From the NCBI RefSeq assembly GCF_014200435.1, contig NZ_JACHBR010000001.1, positions 1,178,001 through 1,242,000 on the forward strand: a DNA stretch of 64,000 bases. The letters run 5' to 3'. Numbering within the stretch: position 1 is the first letter of the stretch; every line of letters begins with the position of its first letter. This stretch comes from Sphaerisporangium krabiense (lineage in GTDB: Bacteria > Actinomycetota > Actinomycetes > Streptosporangiales > Streptosporangiaceae). The translations under genes were made by a program, and so were the position numbers. This document shows positions 8,533-17,925 of this stretch, piece after piece. The notes below the pieces were generated by a model. It was not told the origin of the DNA and did no database searches. It saw only the letters and a program-made list of their open reading frames with translations.

Positions 8533-11418
8533 ATGCTGGCAGACATGCTGGGCCGGATGGTGAGCCCCGTCTTCGTGGGGCGGGAAGACGAACTGCGAAC
8601 ACTGTCCGAGGCGTTCGAGCAGGCGCGCAAGGAGGCCGCCTCGGCCGTCCTCCTCGGCGGCGAGGCCGGCGGCGGCAAGACCCGCCTCGTGACGCGCTTC
8701 GCCGACGACGCCGCCGGCGCGGGCGCGCACGTGCTCGCCGGCGGGTGCGTCGAGCTGTCCACGGAGGGCCTGGCCTACGCGCCCTTCACCGCGGCCCTGC
8801 GCCAGCTCGTCAAAGAGATGGGCGCGGCCGAGGTCGCGGCGCTGCTCCCGGACGGCGCGGCGCGCGACCTGGCGCGGCTGCTGCCGGAGTTCGGCGAGCC
8901 GAGCGGCGACAGGGAGACCGAGACCGGCAGGGCCCGGCTGTTCGAGCAGTTCCTCACGCTTCTGGAGCGTCTCGCCGAGCGCCGCGCGGTCGTCCTGGTC
9001 ATCGAGGACGTCCACTGGGCCGACCGCTCCAGCCGCGACCTGATCGCCTTCCTGAGCCGCAACCTCAGGACCGCGCCGGTCATGATGGTCGTCACCTACC
9101 GCTCCGACGAGCTGCACCGCCAGCATCCCCTGCGCCCCGTCCTGGCCGAGCTCGGCCGGGTGGAGGGCGTCGTCCGGCTCGACCTGCCCCGCCTCAGCAA
9201 GGCGGAGGTCGCCGCGCAGATCGCCGGCATCCTCGGCGCGGCCCCCGAGTTCGGGCTGGTCGAGAGCGTCTACCAGCGCAGCGAGGGCATCCCGCTGTTC
9301 GTGGAGGCGCTGATGGAGCGCGAGGACGACTGCAACGTCCCCGAGTCGCTCCAGGACCTCATCATCGGCACGGTCGAGCGGCTCCCCGAGGAGACCCAGC
9401 GCGTGCTGCGCGTCGCCGCCGCCGGGGGGAACCGCGTCGGCCACCCGCTGCTGGCCGCCGTGACCGGCCTGTCCGACGTCGATCTGGAGAGCGCGCTGCG
9501 GCCCGCGATCGCGCGCAACGTCATCCAGGTGGCCGACGGCCGCGCCTACGTCTTCCGCCACGCGCTGATCCGCGAGGCCGTCCACGACGAGATGCTGCCC
9601 GGCGAGCACAACCGCGTCCACGCGCGCTTCGCCGAAGAGATCGACCGCGACCGCAAGCTGGTCCCGCCCGGCCGCGCGGCGATCGAGATGGCCCACCACT
9701 GGTACTCCGCCCGCGACCACCTGTGGGCGCTGATCTCCGCCTGGGAGGCCGCGGGCAAGGCGGCCCGGGCGTTCGCCTACACCGAGCAGATCCAGCTCCT
9801 CGAACGCGTCCTGGCGCTGTGGGACCGGGTGCCAGGCGCCGCCGAGCGCATCGGCGCCGACCACACCACGGTCCTGGAGCTGGCCTCGGAGGCCGCGACG
9901 ATCACCGGCGAGACCGAGCGCGGCATGAAGTTCGTCAAGGGCGCGCTGGCCGAGCTGGACGAGACCGCCGAGCCCGAACGGGTGGCGGCCCTGCTCGTGC
10001 GGCGGGCCGGGCTCAAGATGGACAAGGGCCGGCGGGGCGGCCTGGAGGACCTCACCTACGCCGAGCGGCTGGTGCCGGAGCCCGGCTACGCCCGCGCGCA
10101 CGTCCTGGCCAGGCTCGGCTCGCACCTGATGTTCGTCAACCGGACGGTCGAGGGCGCCCGGCTCACCGAGGAGGCCCTCGGCATCGCCCGGACGATCGGG
10201 GACGAGTGCCTGGAGGCCGAGCTCCTCACCAACCTCGCGCTCGGGCAGTCCCTGGCCGGCGACCTGGAGACCACGCTCCGCACCAACGACCGCGCCGCCG
10301 AGATCGGACGCGCCCTCAAGACCGGGCGCATCGTCCTGCGCGCGCTCGCCAACAACGTGGACGCCCTGAACAACCTCGGCCGCTCCGAGGAGGCCGTCGA
10401 GCTCGCCCTGGAGGCCGAAGGCCTGGCCAGGAAGTACGGCCGCTACCGCGTCTCGGGCTGCTTCATCGCCAACAACCGCGCCGAGGCCCTCACCTCGCTC
10501 GGCCGCTGGGACGAGGCCGTCGAGGTCGTCGAGCAGGCCCTCGCCATGTCCCCGATCCCGAAGACGCGCGCGTACCTGCTGCAGACCCGGGCCGACATCG
10601 CGGCGTCCCGGGGCGAGATCGAGCTGCTGGAGCGGCTGCTCGGCGAGCTCGGCGCCCTGCACGGCGAGCGCAACGAGCTGGCCCAGGAGTGGATGAACAA
10701 CACGCGGCTGCTGATCGACATGCACCTGCTGCGCGGCGACCCGCTGCAGGCCCTCAAGGTGACCGAGACGCTGCTGTCGGAGTCGTCCAGCCAGGCGTAC
10801 TCCAGCAAGCCCATGCTGGGCTGGCGCGCCCTGAACCAGAGCAGGCGGACCTGCGAGGCCGCCGCCGCCGTCGACCCCGAGGCGGCCTGCGCCGTGCGGG
10901 CCCGCGCCACCGAGATGGCCGCGGCGCTCGGCGAGGGCGGGCCGGTCGCCGCGGCCTTCCGGCTGTCGTTCTACGGCGACTTCGCGGCGGCCGAGGCGTC
11001 CTGGCGGCGGCTCGGCCGTCCCTTCCCCCGGGCGAGGATGCTGACCGGCCTCGCGGAGGCCGCGGCCACGGCCGGCGACCGCGGCCGGGCCGCCGCGCTG
11101 CTGCGCCAGGCGCACGAGATCGCCACCGCCCTCGGCGCGCGCCCGCTGGCCGGGGACGTCGAGGCGCTGAGCCGCCGCCTCGGCGCGGCGGTCGAGACGC
11201 CGTCGCCGGAGCAGGACGGCCCGGCCGGGCTGACGCCCCGGGAGACCGAGGTGCTGCGCCTGGTCGCCCTTGGGCGCTCGAACCGGGACATCGCCGGCGA
11301 GCTGTTCATCTCCGCCAAGACGGTCAGCGTGCACGTCTCCAACATCCTGGCGAAGCTCGGCGTCTCCACCCGCGGCGAGGCGGCGGCCGCCGCCCACCGC
11401 CACTCCCTGCTCGCCTGA
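8533..11418 (+). CDS. LAL-type LuxR regulator with ATPase domain
   Basis: Large cytoplasmic transcription regulator of about 960 residues. An N-terminal AAA/STAND-like ATPase carries Walker A GGEAGGGKTR near residue 42 and Walker B VVLVIEDVHWAD near residue 153. A long helical middle with TPR-like repeats runs from about 430 to 850. A C-terminal LuxR helix-turn-helix closes the protein (LTPRETEVLRLVALGRSN through SVHVSNILAKLGV, roughly 895-955). Such LAL proteins sense a ligand through the repeat region and switch on nearby or distant gene sets, often sugar use or secondary metabolism. No obvious target operon adjoins. Start uncertain: ATGs at 8533, 8545 and 8557 are in frame and none has a strong ribosome site. 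Confidence 0.92.
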   Translation: MLADMLGRMVSPVFVGREDELRTLSEAFEQARKEAASAVLLGGEAGGGKTRLVTRFADDAAGAGAHVLAGGCVELSTEGLAYAPFTAALRQLVKEMGAAEVAALLPDGAARDLARLLPEFGEPSGDRETETGRARLFEQFLTLLERLAERRAVVLVIEDVHWADRSSRDLIAFLSRNLRTAPVMMVVTYRSDELHRQHPLRPVLAELGRVEGVVRLDLPRLSKAEVAAQIAGILGAAPEFGLVESVYQRSEGIPLFVEALMEREDDCNVPESLQDLIIGTVERLPEETQRVLRVAAAGGNRVGHPLLAAVTGLSDVDLESALRPAIARNVIQVADGRAYVFRHALIREAVHDEMLPGEHNRVHARFAEEIDRDRKLVPPGRAAIEMAHHWYSARDHLWALISAWEAAGKAARAFAYTEQIQLLERVLALWDRVPGAAERIGADHTTVLELASEAATITGETERGMKFVKGALAELDETAEPERVAALLVRRAGLKMDKGRRGGLEDLTYAERLVPEPGYARAHVLARLGSHLMFVNRTVEGARLTEEALGIARTIGDECLEAELLTNLALGQSLAGDLETTLRTNDRAAEIGRALKTGRIVLRALANNVDALNNLGRSEEAVELALEAEGLARKYGRYRVSGCFIANNRAEALTSLGRWDEAVEVVEQALAMSPIPKTRAYLLQTRADIAASRGEIELLERLLGELGALHGERNELAQEWMNNTRLLIDMHLLRGDPLQALKVTETLLSESSSQAYSSKPMLGWRALNQSRRTCEAAAAVDPEAACAVRARATEMAAALGEGGPVAAAFRLSFYGDFAAAEASWRRLGRPFPRARMLTGLAEAAATAGDRGRAAALLRQAHEIATALGARPLAGDVEALSRRLGAAVETPSPEQDGPAGLTPRETEVLRLVALGRSNRDIAGELFISAKTVSVHVSNILAKLGVSTRGEAAAAAHRHSLLA

Positions 11419-11552
11419 CCCGGCCGCGGAGATCTTTACTTTTCCCTGGTCCTTCGCTGGGACAGGGGTTCGCGGCGTCCCCGCGCCCGTGACCTGCTCT
11501 TGCCCGTCGGCGCGCCGTGCTGGAGCGGAGGTGGATCGGATATGGTGGGGGT

Positions 11553-11652
11553 GAAACACCGAAGGGGAGTAGTCCCAATCGCGTGATCGACATGCTGGCG
11601 TAAGCCCGGTCGCGCGGGCCTCATCGAGGCGGACGAGACCTTCGGCCTGGTG
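11553..11652 (+). promoter_or_regulatory. yybP-ykoY-type manganese riboswitch
   Basis: The leader holds the family hallmark GAAGGGGAGTAG at 11561-11572 and the 3' partner ACGAGACCTTCGG at 11633-11645. The P1 stem pairs 11559-11565 (CCGAAGG) with 11639-11645 (CCTTCGG) perfectly, and two GC-rich hairpins lie between. It stands about 100 bases before a GDT1/TMEM165-family gene, a class often controlled by this Mn2+-sensing riboswitch. Identification is by eye from conserved blocks and gene context. Confidence 0.8.
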
Positions 11653-11751
11653 GCAATGCACGCACGCCGCCGGGCCGAGGTCGCGCGCCCTGAGACTCCC
11701 GCGGTGCACGCTTCCAGGTCCGGTGGCGGGGACATGGAAGGACGACCCCCC

Positions 11752-12317
11752 GTGGAAGCGTTCTGGATCAGCCTCGGCGTCATCTTCGTGGCGGAGCTCG
11801 GCGACAAGAGCCAGCTCATGGCCATGACGTTCGCGACGCGCTTCAAACCCTGGCCGGTGCTCGCCGGCATCACCATCGCGACCGCGGTGGTCCACCTGTT
11901 CAGCGTCGGGCTCGGCGGGCTCATCGGCGACGCGCTCCCCACGACCGCCATCGCGATCGCCGCCGGCATCGCGTTCCTCGGCTTCGCGCTGTGGACGCTG
12001 CGCGGCGACGAGCTGAGCGAGGCGGAGTCACAGAAGGCCCAGCGCACGACCAGGAACGCGCTGATCGCCGTGACCGTGGCCTTCTTCCTCAGCGAGCTCG
12101 GCGACAAGACCATGCTGGCGACGATCACGCTGGCCACCCAGCACGGCTGGTTCGGCACCTGGATCGGCTCCACGATCGGCATGGTCGCCGCCGACGCCCT
12201 GGCCATCCTGGTCGGCCGCCTGCTGGGCCGGCACCTCCCTGAGAAGGTGATCCGGTACGGCGCCGCGGCCGCCTTCGCCCTGTTCGGCGTCCTGCTGCTC
12301 CTCGAACCCCTTCTGAC

Positions 12318-12321
<4 letters not shown>
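11752..12321 (+). CDS. GDT1/TMEM165 (UPF0016) family cation exporter, likely Mn2+
   Basis: Six-helix membrane protein of about 189 residues with the two signature repeats of the family: VAELGDKSQ near residue 13 and SELGDKTM near residue 112, each giving the acidic E-x-G-D cation site. Bacterial members export manganese and plant or yeast members move Ca2+/Mn2+ with protons. The riboswitch in the leader supports Mn2+ efflux induced by excess Mn2+. GGAAGGA stands nine bases before GTG 11752; ATG 11734 is in frame but lacks a good ribosome site. The stop codon region overlaps the end of murB by four bases. Confidence 0.9.
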
Positions 12322-13454
<1,133 letters not shown>

Positions 13455-13540
13455 GCACCTTCCCCAAGACCCCGAGACCCGACGGCACGCCGACGTCGCG
13501 CGCCGGCCCTCAGCCTAGACCGGCCCGCGCGCCCGCTCCG

Positions 13541-13933
13541 CTACCGGCCGTCTCCGGGGCGGTCCCGGCGGTCGTCCGCCGCGCGGGACGGGGCCGCGTC
13601 GCGGTGGCCGGCCGCGGCTGGCGGGGACTGCACGTGGCCGCCGGGCTCCGGCGTGGCCTCGATCTCCTGGTCCAGCCGGGAGGCGGCGAGCGTGGAGTCC
13701 CACAGCACCTGCGAGCTGACCGCCCGCTCGGCGCCGGGGTCGCGGCGCGTCGCGTCGTCGGCGTCGGGGGTGCGGGCGTCGGCGGCGCCCGCGGCGCGGT
13801 CGCGCGGCTCCGCGTGCCGCTCCTCCACGGCCTCCACGGCCCTCTCCGGCCGCTGCCCTTCTCCTCCGGTGTCGGGTCTGTTCCCGCTCCGCCGCTCGGC
13901 GGGGCGTCGTGCGTGCTCAGGTGTGTCGTTCAC
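13541..13933 (-). CDS. Small hydrophilic hypothetical protein
   Basis: A 130-residue, highly charged, Arg/Glu/Asp/Pro-rich protein with no membrane helix and probably largely disordered. The only part that looks structured is SQVLWDSTLAASRLDQEIE, about residues 73-91. GTG 13933 follows GGGG. It fills the gap between hadB and murB on the same strand, where a short gene is plausible. The composition is close to what antisense reading of GC-rich DNA gives, so the call rests mainly on position and on the one structured segment. Function unknown. Confidence 0.5.
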   Translation of the reverse strand: MNDTPEHARRPAERRSGNRPDTGGEGQRPERAVEAVEERHAEPRDRAAGAADARTPDADDATRRDPGAERAVSSQVLWDSTLAASRLDQEIEATPEPGGHVQSPPAAAGHRDAAPSRAADDRRDRPGDGR

Positions 13934-14042
13934 GCTGCCCCAGTACCCATCGGGCAGGGAAGCATTCGGACGCGCGGGTCAAGTCCGGCGCGGGCCGGAC
14001 GCGGCCCCGGGCAGGCTCGGTGGAGGTCCGGCTCGGCGCGGG

Positions 14043-14471
14043 TCAGGCGAGCCGGACGACCGCGCGGGCCTTGGACAGCACCCGGGCGTCGCCGGACCTG
14101 GCGGTCAGCGCGACCACGACCCGGTTGTCGGCGAGCTTCTCCTGGACGACCCCGCTGACGGTGATCACCGCGCCCTCGTCGTTGTCGGGGACGACGACCA
14201 TGGACGAGAAGCGCACGCCGTAGTCCACGAGGGCCCCGGGATCGCCGGCCCAGTCGGTGACGAACCGCCCGGCCTGGGCCATCGTGTACATGCCGTGCGC
14301 GATCACGTCGGGCAGGCCCACGGCCATGGCGTGCCGCGCGTTCCAGTGGATCGGGTTGAAGTCGCCGGACGCGCCCGCGTACATGACCAGGTCCACGCGG
14401 TGGACGCGGTACTCGGCCGGGGGGATCTCCTGTCCGGCCTCGACCTCGTCGTACTTCACGGTCGCGGTCAC
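14043..14471 (-). CDS. hadB: MaoC-family (R)-hydroxyacyl dehydratase, HadB-like
   Basis: Hot-dog fold dehydratase (142 residues) with the catalytic MaoC signature in the first third: ASGDFNPIHWNARHA holds the Asp-His pair, followed by DVIAHGMYTMA. It forms a heterodimer with the HadA-like partner to dehydrate (3R)-hydroxyacyl chains. The mycobacterial HadAB pair acts in FAS-II mycolate synthesis; in actinomycetes without mycolic acids the substrate is less clear. GTG 14471 overlaps the hadA stop as GTGA and GGAGGGG precedes it, so translation is coupled. Symbol given by gene order and domain. Confidence 0.85.
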   Translation of the reverse strand: MTATVKYDEVEAGQEIPPAEYRVHRVDLVMYAGASGDFNPIHWNARHAMAVGLPDVIAHGMYTMAQAGRFVTDWAGDPGALVDYGVRFSSMVVVPDNDEGAVITVSGVVQEKLADNRVVVALTARSGDARVLSKARAVVRLA

Positions 14472-14917
14472 GCGGCCCCTCCGCGCTCGATCAGGGTGTT
14501 GTAGGTGGTGCAGACGGGCTCGCCGTGCACGGTGCTCACCTCGCTGGTGACGGTGACCACCTCGTTGCGGCCCATGCTGCGGATCTCGGAGATCGTGGAG
14601 GTGCAGACCAGCTCGTCCCCGGCGTAGATGGGCCGGACGTAGGCGAACCGCTGCTCGCCGTGGACCACCATGGCGTAGTCGAGGCCGAAGTCGGGGTCGG
14701 CGAGCGCCTCCGCGGCGCCGCCGAGGGTGAACACGATGGGGAAGGTGGGCGGGGCCAGCACGTCGGGGTGGCCGGCCGCGCGGGCGGCCTCGGGCTCGCG
14801 GTAGAGCGGGCTGGGGTCGCCGATCGCCGCCGCGAACTCCTTGATCTTGACGCGGCTCACCTCGTAGGGCGCGGACGCGTGATACGTCCTCCCGACGAAA
14901 TCGCGATTCAAAGCCAT
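14468..14917 (-). CDS. hadA: FAS1-like dehydratase subunit, HadA-like
   Basis: 149-residue hot-dog protein of the MaoC N-terminal-like type, the partner that binds the acyl chain in HadA/HadB dehydratases. Typical features are the start NRDFVGRTYHASAPYEVSR, the hydration-region GDPSPLYREPEAARAAGH and VLAPPTFPIVFTLGG. It lies between rpmG and hadB as in mycobacteria (rpmG2-hadA-hadB), with a GTGA overlap to hadB. ATG 14917 gives the usual length; the ribosome site GGAAAGGG is a little far upstream. Confidence 0.85.
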   Translation of the reverse strand: MALNRDFVGRTYHASAPYEVSRVKIKEFAAAIGDPSPLYREPEAARAAGHPDVLAPPTFPIVFTLGGAAEALADPDFGLDYAMVVHGEQRFAYVRPIYAGDELVCTSTISEIRSMGRNEVVTVTSEVSTVHGEPVCTTYNTLIERGGAA

Positions 14918-15369
14918 CGTGCCGCTGCCCTTTCCCGAGGCGTCCCCGCCCGACGGTAACAGCACGACCCGCGGCAGGGAGCCGGCCACGCCCCGCGCGA
15001 CGGCGGACGCGGACATGCGGCAGCGAAGCCGCGCACGTGCGCCCTTCGGGAGCGGAGACCTCTTCTGAGGCGGGCGCCCGCCGGTCGACCCGCGGCACGG
15101 CTTCACCGTGCCGGCGTGCTTCTCCCGCGCACCGGGCCGTGGCGGCACGGTTTCGGGCATGCGAAAAGCCGACGTTCCGTGCTGGAACGCCGGGCATTCG
15201 CGAAGCGTGAACCGCTGTACTCCCGGGCGCGATGGCTCGGGAACCCCTGTACCGGGCGAGACCGCCGCCTCAGGCCGATGCCTGGGGATGGCGGCGACCG
15301 TCTACCGGGACTCGGCCCTGTGAGGGACTGCCCCCTCGCCCACGCGCCTGCGCGCGGGGCGTGGTGTGC
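14918..15369. other. Non-coding stretch between hadA and rpmG
   Basis: About 450 bases without a supportable gene. A 7-bp hairpin (15094-15100 with 15106-15112, loop CTTCA) and the short palindrome GCGGGCGCCCGC near 15071 are the only structures seen. Open frames here are Arg/Pro-rich on every strand and lack ribosome sites. It presumably contains the rpmG terminator and the hadA promoter. Confidence 0.6.
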
Positions 15370-15534
15370 CTAGCGCGTCTCGCGGTGCGCGCGGTGGCAC
15401 TTGCAGTTGGGGCAGTACTTCTTCAGCTCAAGCCGGTCCGGGTCGTTGCGCCGGTTCTTCCGGGTGATGTAGTTGCGGTGCTTGCACTCCTGGCAGGCCA
15501 GCGTGATCTTCGGCCTAACGTCGGTGGCAGCCAC
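15370..15534 (-). CDS. rpmG: 50S ribosomal protein L33, zinc-binding type
   Basis: 54-residue L33 of the large ribosomal subunit. Two CxxC pairs ([10 protein letters not shown] and YCPNCKCHR) show the C+ zinc-ribbon form; paralogues without these cysteines replace it under zinc starvation in actinomycetes. Start GTG 15534 ([15 protein letters not shown]) gives the normal length; the AAAGG upstream is about ten bases away. It stands between tRNA-Met and hadA, the gene order known from mycobacteria and streptomycetes. Confidence 0.96.
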   Translation of the reverse strand: MAATDVRPKITLACQECKHRNYITRKNRRNDPDRLELKKYCPNCKCHRAHRETR

Positions 15535-15610
15535 GTGGGAGTGCCTTTCTACGTTCGGGACACATGGACGACCCACACCCGGCCTCCGTGGAGGAAACCG
15601 AGGAGGGTAG

Positions 15611-15684
15611 TAGCGGAGGCGGGACTTGAACCCGCGACACAGCGATTATGAGCCGCTTGCTCTGCCTGACTGAGCTACTCCGCT
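15611..15684 (-). tRNA. tRNA-Met (CAT), elongator type
   Basis: Complete 74-base cloverleaf on the minus strand: acceptor AGCGGAG pairs with CTCCGCT, D-arm GCTC/GAGC, anticodon loop CTCATAA giving CAT, T-arm GCGGG/CCCGC with TTCAAGT. The acceptor begins A-G with a standard pair, unlike initiator tRNA, so this is elongator Met. CCA is not encoded. Confidence 0.95.
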
Positions 15685-15905
15685 TCATGGCCGGCGAAAT
15701 CGACCGGCTTTGAAAGGATACCCGACCTGTTCGGCGATCGCGCACACGTGTTCACGTACCCGACCCGGCCTGGATGTTCCGAGTATGCCGGATCGCTGGA
15801 CGCCTGCACTTCCCCTATTTCACAGGCCGACTTTCGAGCGCGGTCTGATATCGCTCAAGCGAAAAGCCCCACCCCGGAGGCCGGGAAAGGGCGTTTGCGC
15901 TGCCG

Positions 15906-15978
15906 AGCCCCTTTACGGAATCGAACCGTAGACCTTCTCCTTACCATGGAGACGCTCTGCCGACTGAGCTAAAGGGGC
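15906..15978 (-). tRNA. tRNA-Thr (GGT)
   Basis: Complete 73-base cloverleaf on the minus strand: acceptor GCCCCTT/AAGGGGC, anticodon stem TCTCC/GGAGA around loop ATGGTAA giving GGT, T-loop TTCGATT. CCA is not encoded. Upstream partner of tRNA-Met and rpmG. Confidence 0.95.
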
Positions 15979-16100
15979 CTGTCGCTCGCATCTCGCGTCA
16001 CCGCGTCGCGCTGCGGACAGGTGTAACCATACACGGACCCCGCGGCCGACGCGAATCAGAACGCCCACCGGGGCACGACCCGGAGACCCCCGGAGAGGGG

Positions 16101-16319
16101 TCAGCGAGCGGCCTCTCGGCGCCCGCGCGCGGCCCGTTGCCCGAAGGGCAGGGTGATCACTTCGCACAGGTCCGCGAGATCGACATAGGGCCGCAGCTCG
16201 TCGACGGAGAAGCAGTCCGCGACGTGCTCGCCGTGCCGCCGGAGACGGAGCACCTGGCGGTCGCCGCACATCGCGCCCGTGATCTCGTAGCCGTCGGGCC
16301 CGACCCAGCGCGTCTCCAT
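16101..16319 (-). CDS. Small hypothetical protein (72 aa)
   Basis: Seventy-two residues beginning METRWVGPDGYEITG, with a compact alpha/beta pattern (RQVLRLRRHGEHVADCFSVD, then ELRPYVDLADLCEV) and a basic tail. The RQVLRxRRHG...VxxCxSVxE...YVDLxxLxEV pattern recalls small orphan proteins common in Streptosporangiales; no function is known to me. Composition differs from random antisense reading (balanced Val/Leu/Asp), which supports a real gene. It stands alone between tRNA-Thr and a MarR gene and marks the start of the variable region. Confidence 0.65.
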   Translation of the reverse strand: METRWVGPDGYEITGAMCGDRQVLRLRRHGEHVADCFSVDELRPYVDLADLCEVITLPFGQRAARGRREAAR

Positions 16320-16417
16320 AGCCGGACAGAGTATGCCTAATCACCCGTAGTTTCTCGAAACGACACGCTTCGCTATGGCACCAGTCGCCCCATCACCGGG
16401 AAAGGGCACGTCGAACC

Positions 16418-16445
16418 CCGGAGACCCCACCGAAAGGGTCTCCGG
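16418..16445. terminator. Hairpin after the MarR gene
   Basis: Perfect 10-bp inverted repeat, arms 16418-16427 and 16436-16445 with an 8-base loop, just past the stop of the minus-strand MarR gene. Probable terminator. Confidence 0.75.
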
Positions 16446-16455
16446 ACGTTCTGTC

Positions 16456-16980
16456 TCACCGCTGGCCGGGCGCCCCCTGGCCCTCAGGTCCCGTGCTCTC
16501 GCCGAGCGCGTTGAAGCGCTCCAGCATGCGGCCGAGCAGCCGGACGTCCTCCTGCGGCCAGGTGCCGAGCAGGCCGTAGAACCGCCGCTGACGCGCCGTA
16601 CGGGCCCGCTGGAGCCGCTCACGGCCCTCCTGCGTCAGGTCGAGCAGGTGGGCCCTGCCGTCCAGCGGGTCGGGCTCGCGGCCGATGAGGCCCAGCTCCT
16701 CCAGCACCTTGAGCTGGCGGCTGATCGTGCCCTTGCCCACGCCGAAGAACCCGGCGAGGTCGCTCGGCCGCGCCGGGGCGGCCTCGTCGATGCGCACCAG
16801 GATGCCGTAGGCGCCGGGCTCCAGCTCGGGGTGCACCGCGCGGCCCATCTCGGCGGACAGCGCGCGCGAGCGCCGGAAGAGGATGCCAAGCTGACGTTCG
16901 AGCGCGCAGTACGTCTCGTACTCCTCACGGGGAATCCCCCCGAGCGCCTCGACGGGCGGCGCCTCCTGTGTCTCGGTCAT
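16456..16980 (-). CDS. MarR-family transcription regulator
   Basis: 174 residues with a winged helix-turn-helix at about 65-130 (SDLAGFFGVGKGTISRQLKV for the recognition region, then REPDPLDGRAHLLDLTQEG for the wing). N- and C-terminal helices form the dimer interface. It is the last gene of a minus-strand group after an MFS exporter and a YceI protein and probably controls drug- or stress-responsive genes. No ligand can be inferred. The C-terminus is a short disordered tail. Start ATG 16980 has GGAGAGGAGG a few bases upstream. Confidence 0.9.
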   Translation of the reverse strand: MTETQEAPPVEALGGIPREEYETYCALERQLGILFRRSRALSAEMGRAVHPELEPGAYGILVRIDEAAPARPSDLAGFFGVGKGTISRQLKVLEELGLIGREPDPLDGRAHLLDLTQEGRERLQRARTARQRRFYGLLGTWPQEDVRLLGRMLERFNALGESTGPEGQGAPGQR

Positions 16981-17030
16981 CGTGCGGCCTCCTCTCCTTC
17001 ACTTTTCCGGTCCTCTCTCCCGGGCAACGA

Positions 17031-17909
17031 TCAGGCCTCGGGGATGCGTTCCCCTTGGACGGCCTGAATGTCCAGTTCCACCTTCAGGGTGGCCCCGATC
17101 AGCGTGATCCCCGCCTGCACGATCTGGTTGTAGGTCATGGCGAAGTCCTCGCGGCGCAGCTCGGTGGTCGCGCGGAACGCGGCGCGCAGGCCGCCCCACG
17201 GGTCCGGGCCCGTCCCGAGGTAGGACAGGTCCAGATCCACGGAGCGGGTGACGCCCGCCATGCTCAGCAGCCCGTGCACGGTCCAGCGGTCCGGTCCCGC
17301 CGGGCTGAGCCCGGTGCTCCGGTAACCGATCACCGGGTGCGCCGCGACGTTCAGGAAGTCGGCCGAGCGCAGATGGTCGTCCCGCGTCCGGTTGCCGGTG
17401 TCGATGGACGCCGCGTCGATCTGCGCGATCACGGCGGAGTCCTCGGCGCGGGCGCCGACGTCGATGCGCCCGGCGAACGCCGAGAACCGTCCCTGCACGC
17501 TGGACAGGCCGAGGTGCTGGGCCGTCGCGGCGATCTTGGAGTGCGCCGGGTCCACCGTCCAGGGGCCGGGCGGGGGCAGCTCGGCGCCGTCCTGGCGGGA
17601 CAGGACGAGCACGCCCGCCTGGGCGGCCCCGGAGGCGGTGGCGATCGCCGTGGAGGCGGCCGGCGCGTACCCGATCGCGGTGACCACCACCGTGTACGCG
17701 CCGGGGCGCAGTGGCGGAGTCGCCACCGCGCCGTCGGCGTCGGCCGCCGCCCGCACCACCTGCTGCCCTGACATGTCGGTCACGGTGACGACGGCGTGCC
17801 GTACCGGCCAGCCGTCCTTGGTCCGCACCACGGCGTGCAGCCCCCGAGCGCCCCCGGCGGGGCGCGGAGCCGCGTCCCGGGCGTTCCTGGTGCCGTTGGA
17901 GTGCATCAC
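17031..17909 (-). CDS. YceI-family protein with N-terminal Cna-B/carboxypeptidase-regulatory domain
   Basis: About 292 residues in two parts. Residues 20-105 form a beta-sandwich of the carboxypeptidase-regulatory/Cna-B kind (AVVTVTDMSGQQVVRAAADA, then LRPGAYTVVVTAIGYAP). Residues 115-290 form a YceI lipocalin-like domain (WTVDPAHSKIAATAQHLGLS, RDDHLRSADFLNV, DFAMTYN) that in homologues binds isoprenoid lipids or quinones. No signal peptide is visible, unlike Escherichia coli YceI. It begins 17 bases after the MFS gene stops and that gene carries the same type of sandwich domain three times, so the two are linked in function and history. Start GTG 17909 or ATG 17906. Confidence 0.88.
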   Translation of the reverse strand: MMHSNGTRNARDAAPRPAGGARGLHAVVRTKDGWPVRHAVVTVTDMSGQQVVRAAADADGAVATPPLRPGAYTVVVTAIGYAPAASTAIATASGAAQAGVLVLSRQDGAELPPPGPWTVDPAHSKIAATAQHLGLSSVQGRFSAFAGRIDVGARAEDSAVIAQIDAASIDTGNRTRDDHLRSADFLNVAAHPVIGYRSTGLSPAGPDRWTVHGLLSMAGVTRSVDLDLSYLGTGPDPWGGLRAAFRATTELRREDFAMTYNQIVQAGITLIGATLKVELDIQAVQGERIPEA

Positions 17910-17925
17910 GTCCCGATCCCCTCGC

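Noticed and set aside
8146..11895. Very long minus-strand reading frame across the LuxR-type regulator
   Set aside because: Antisense shadow of a real gene in high-GC DNA: Arg/Gly/Ala-rich product without domain motifs, and the sense frame has clear ATPase and helix-turn-helix motifs.
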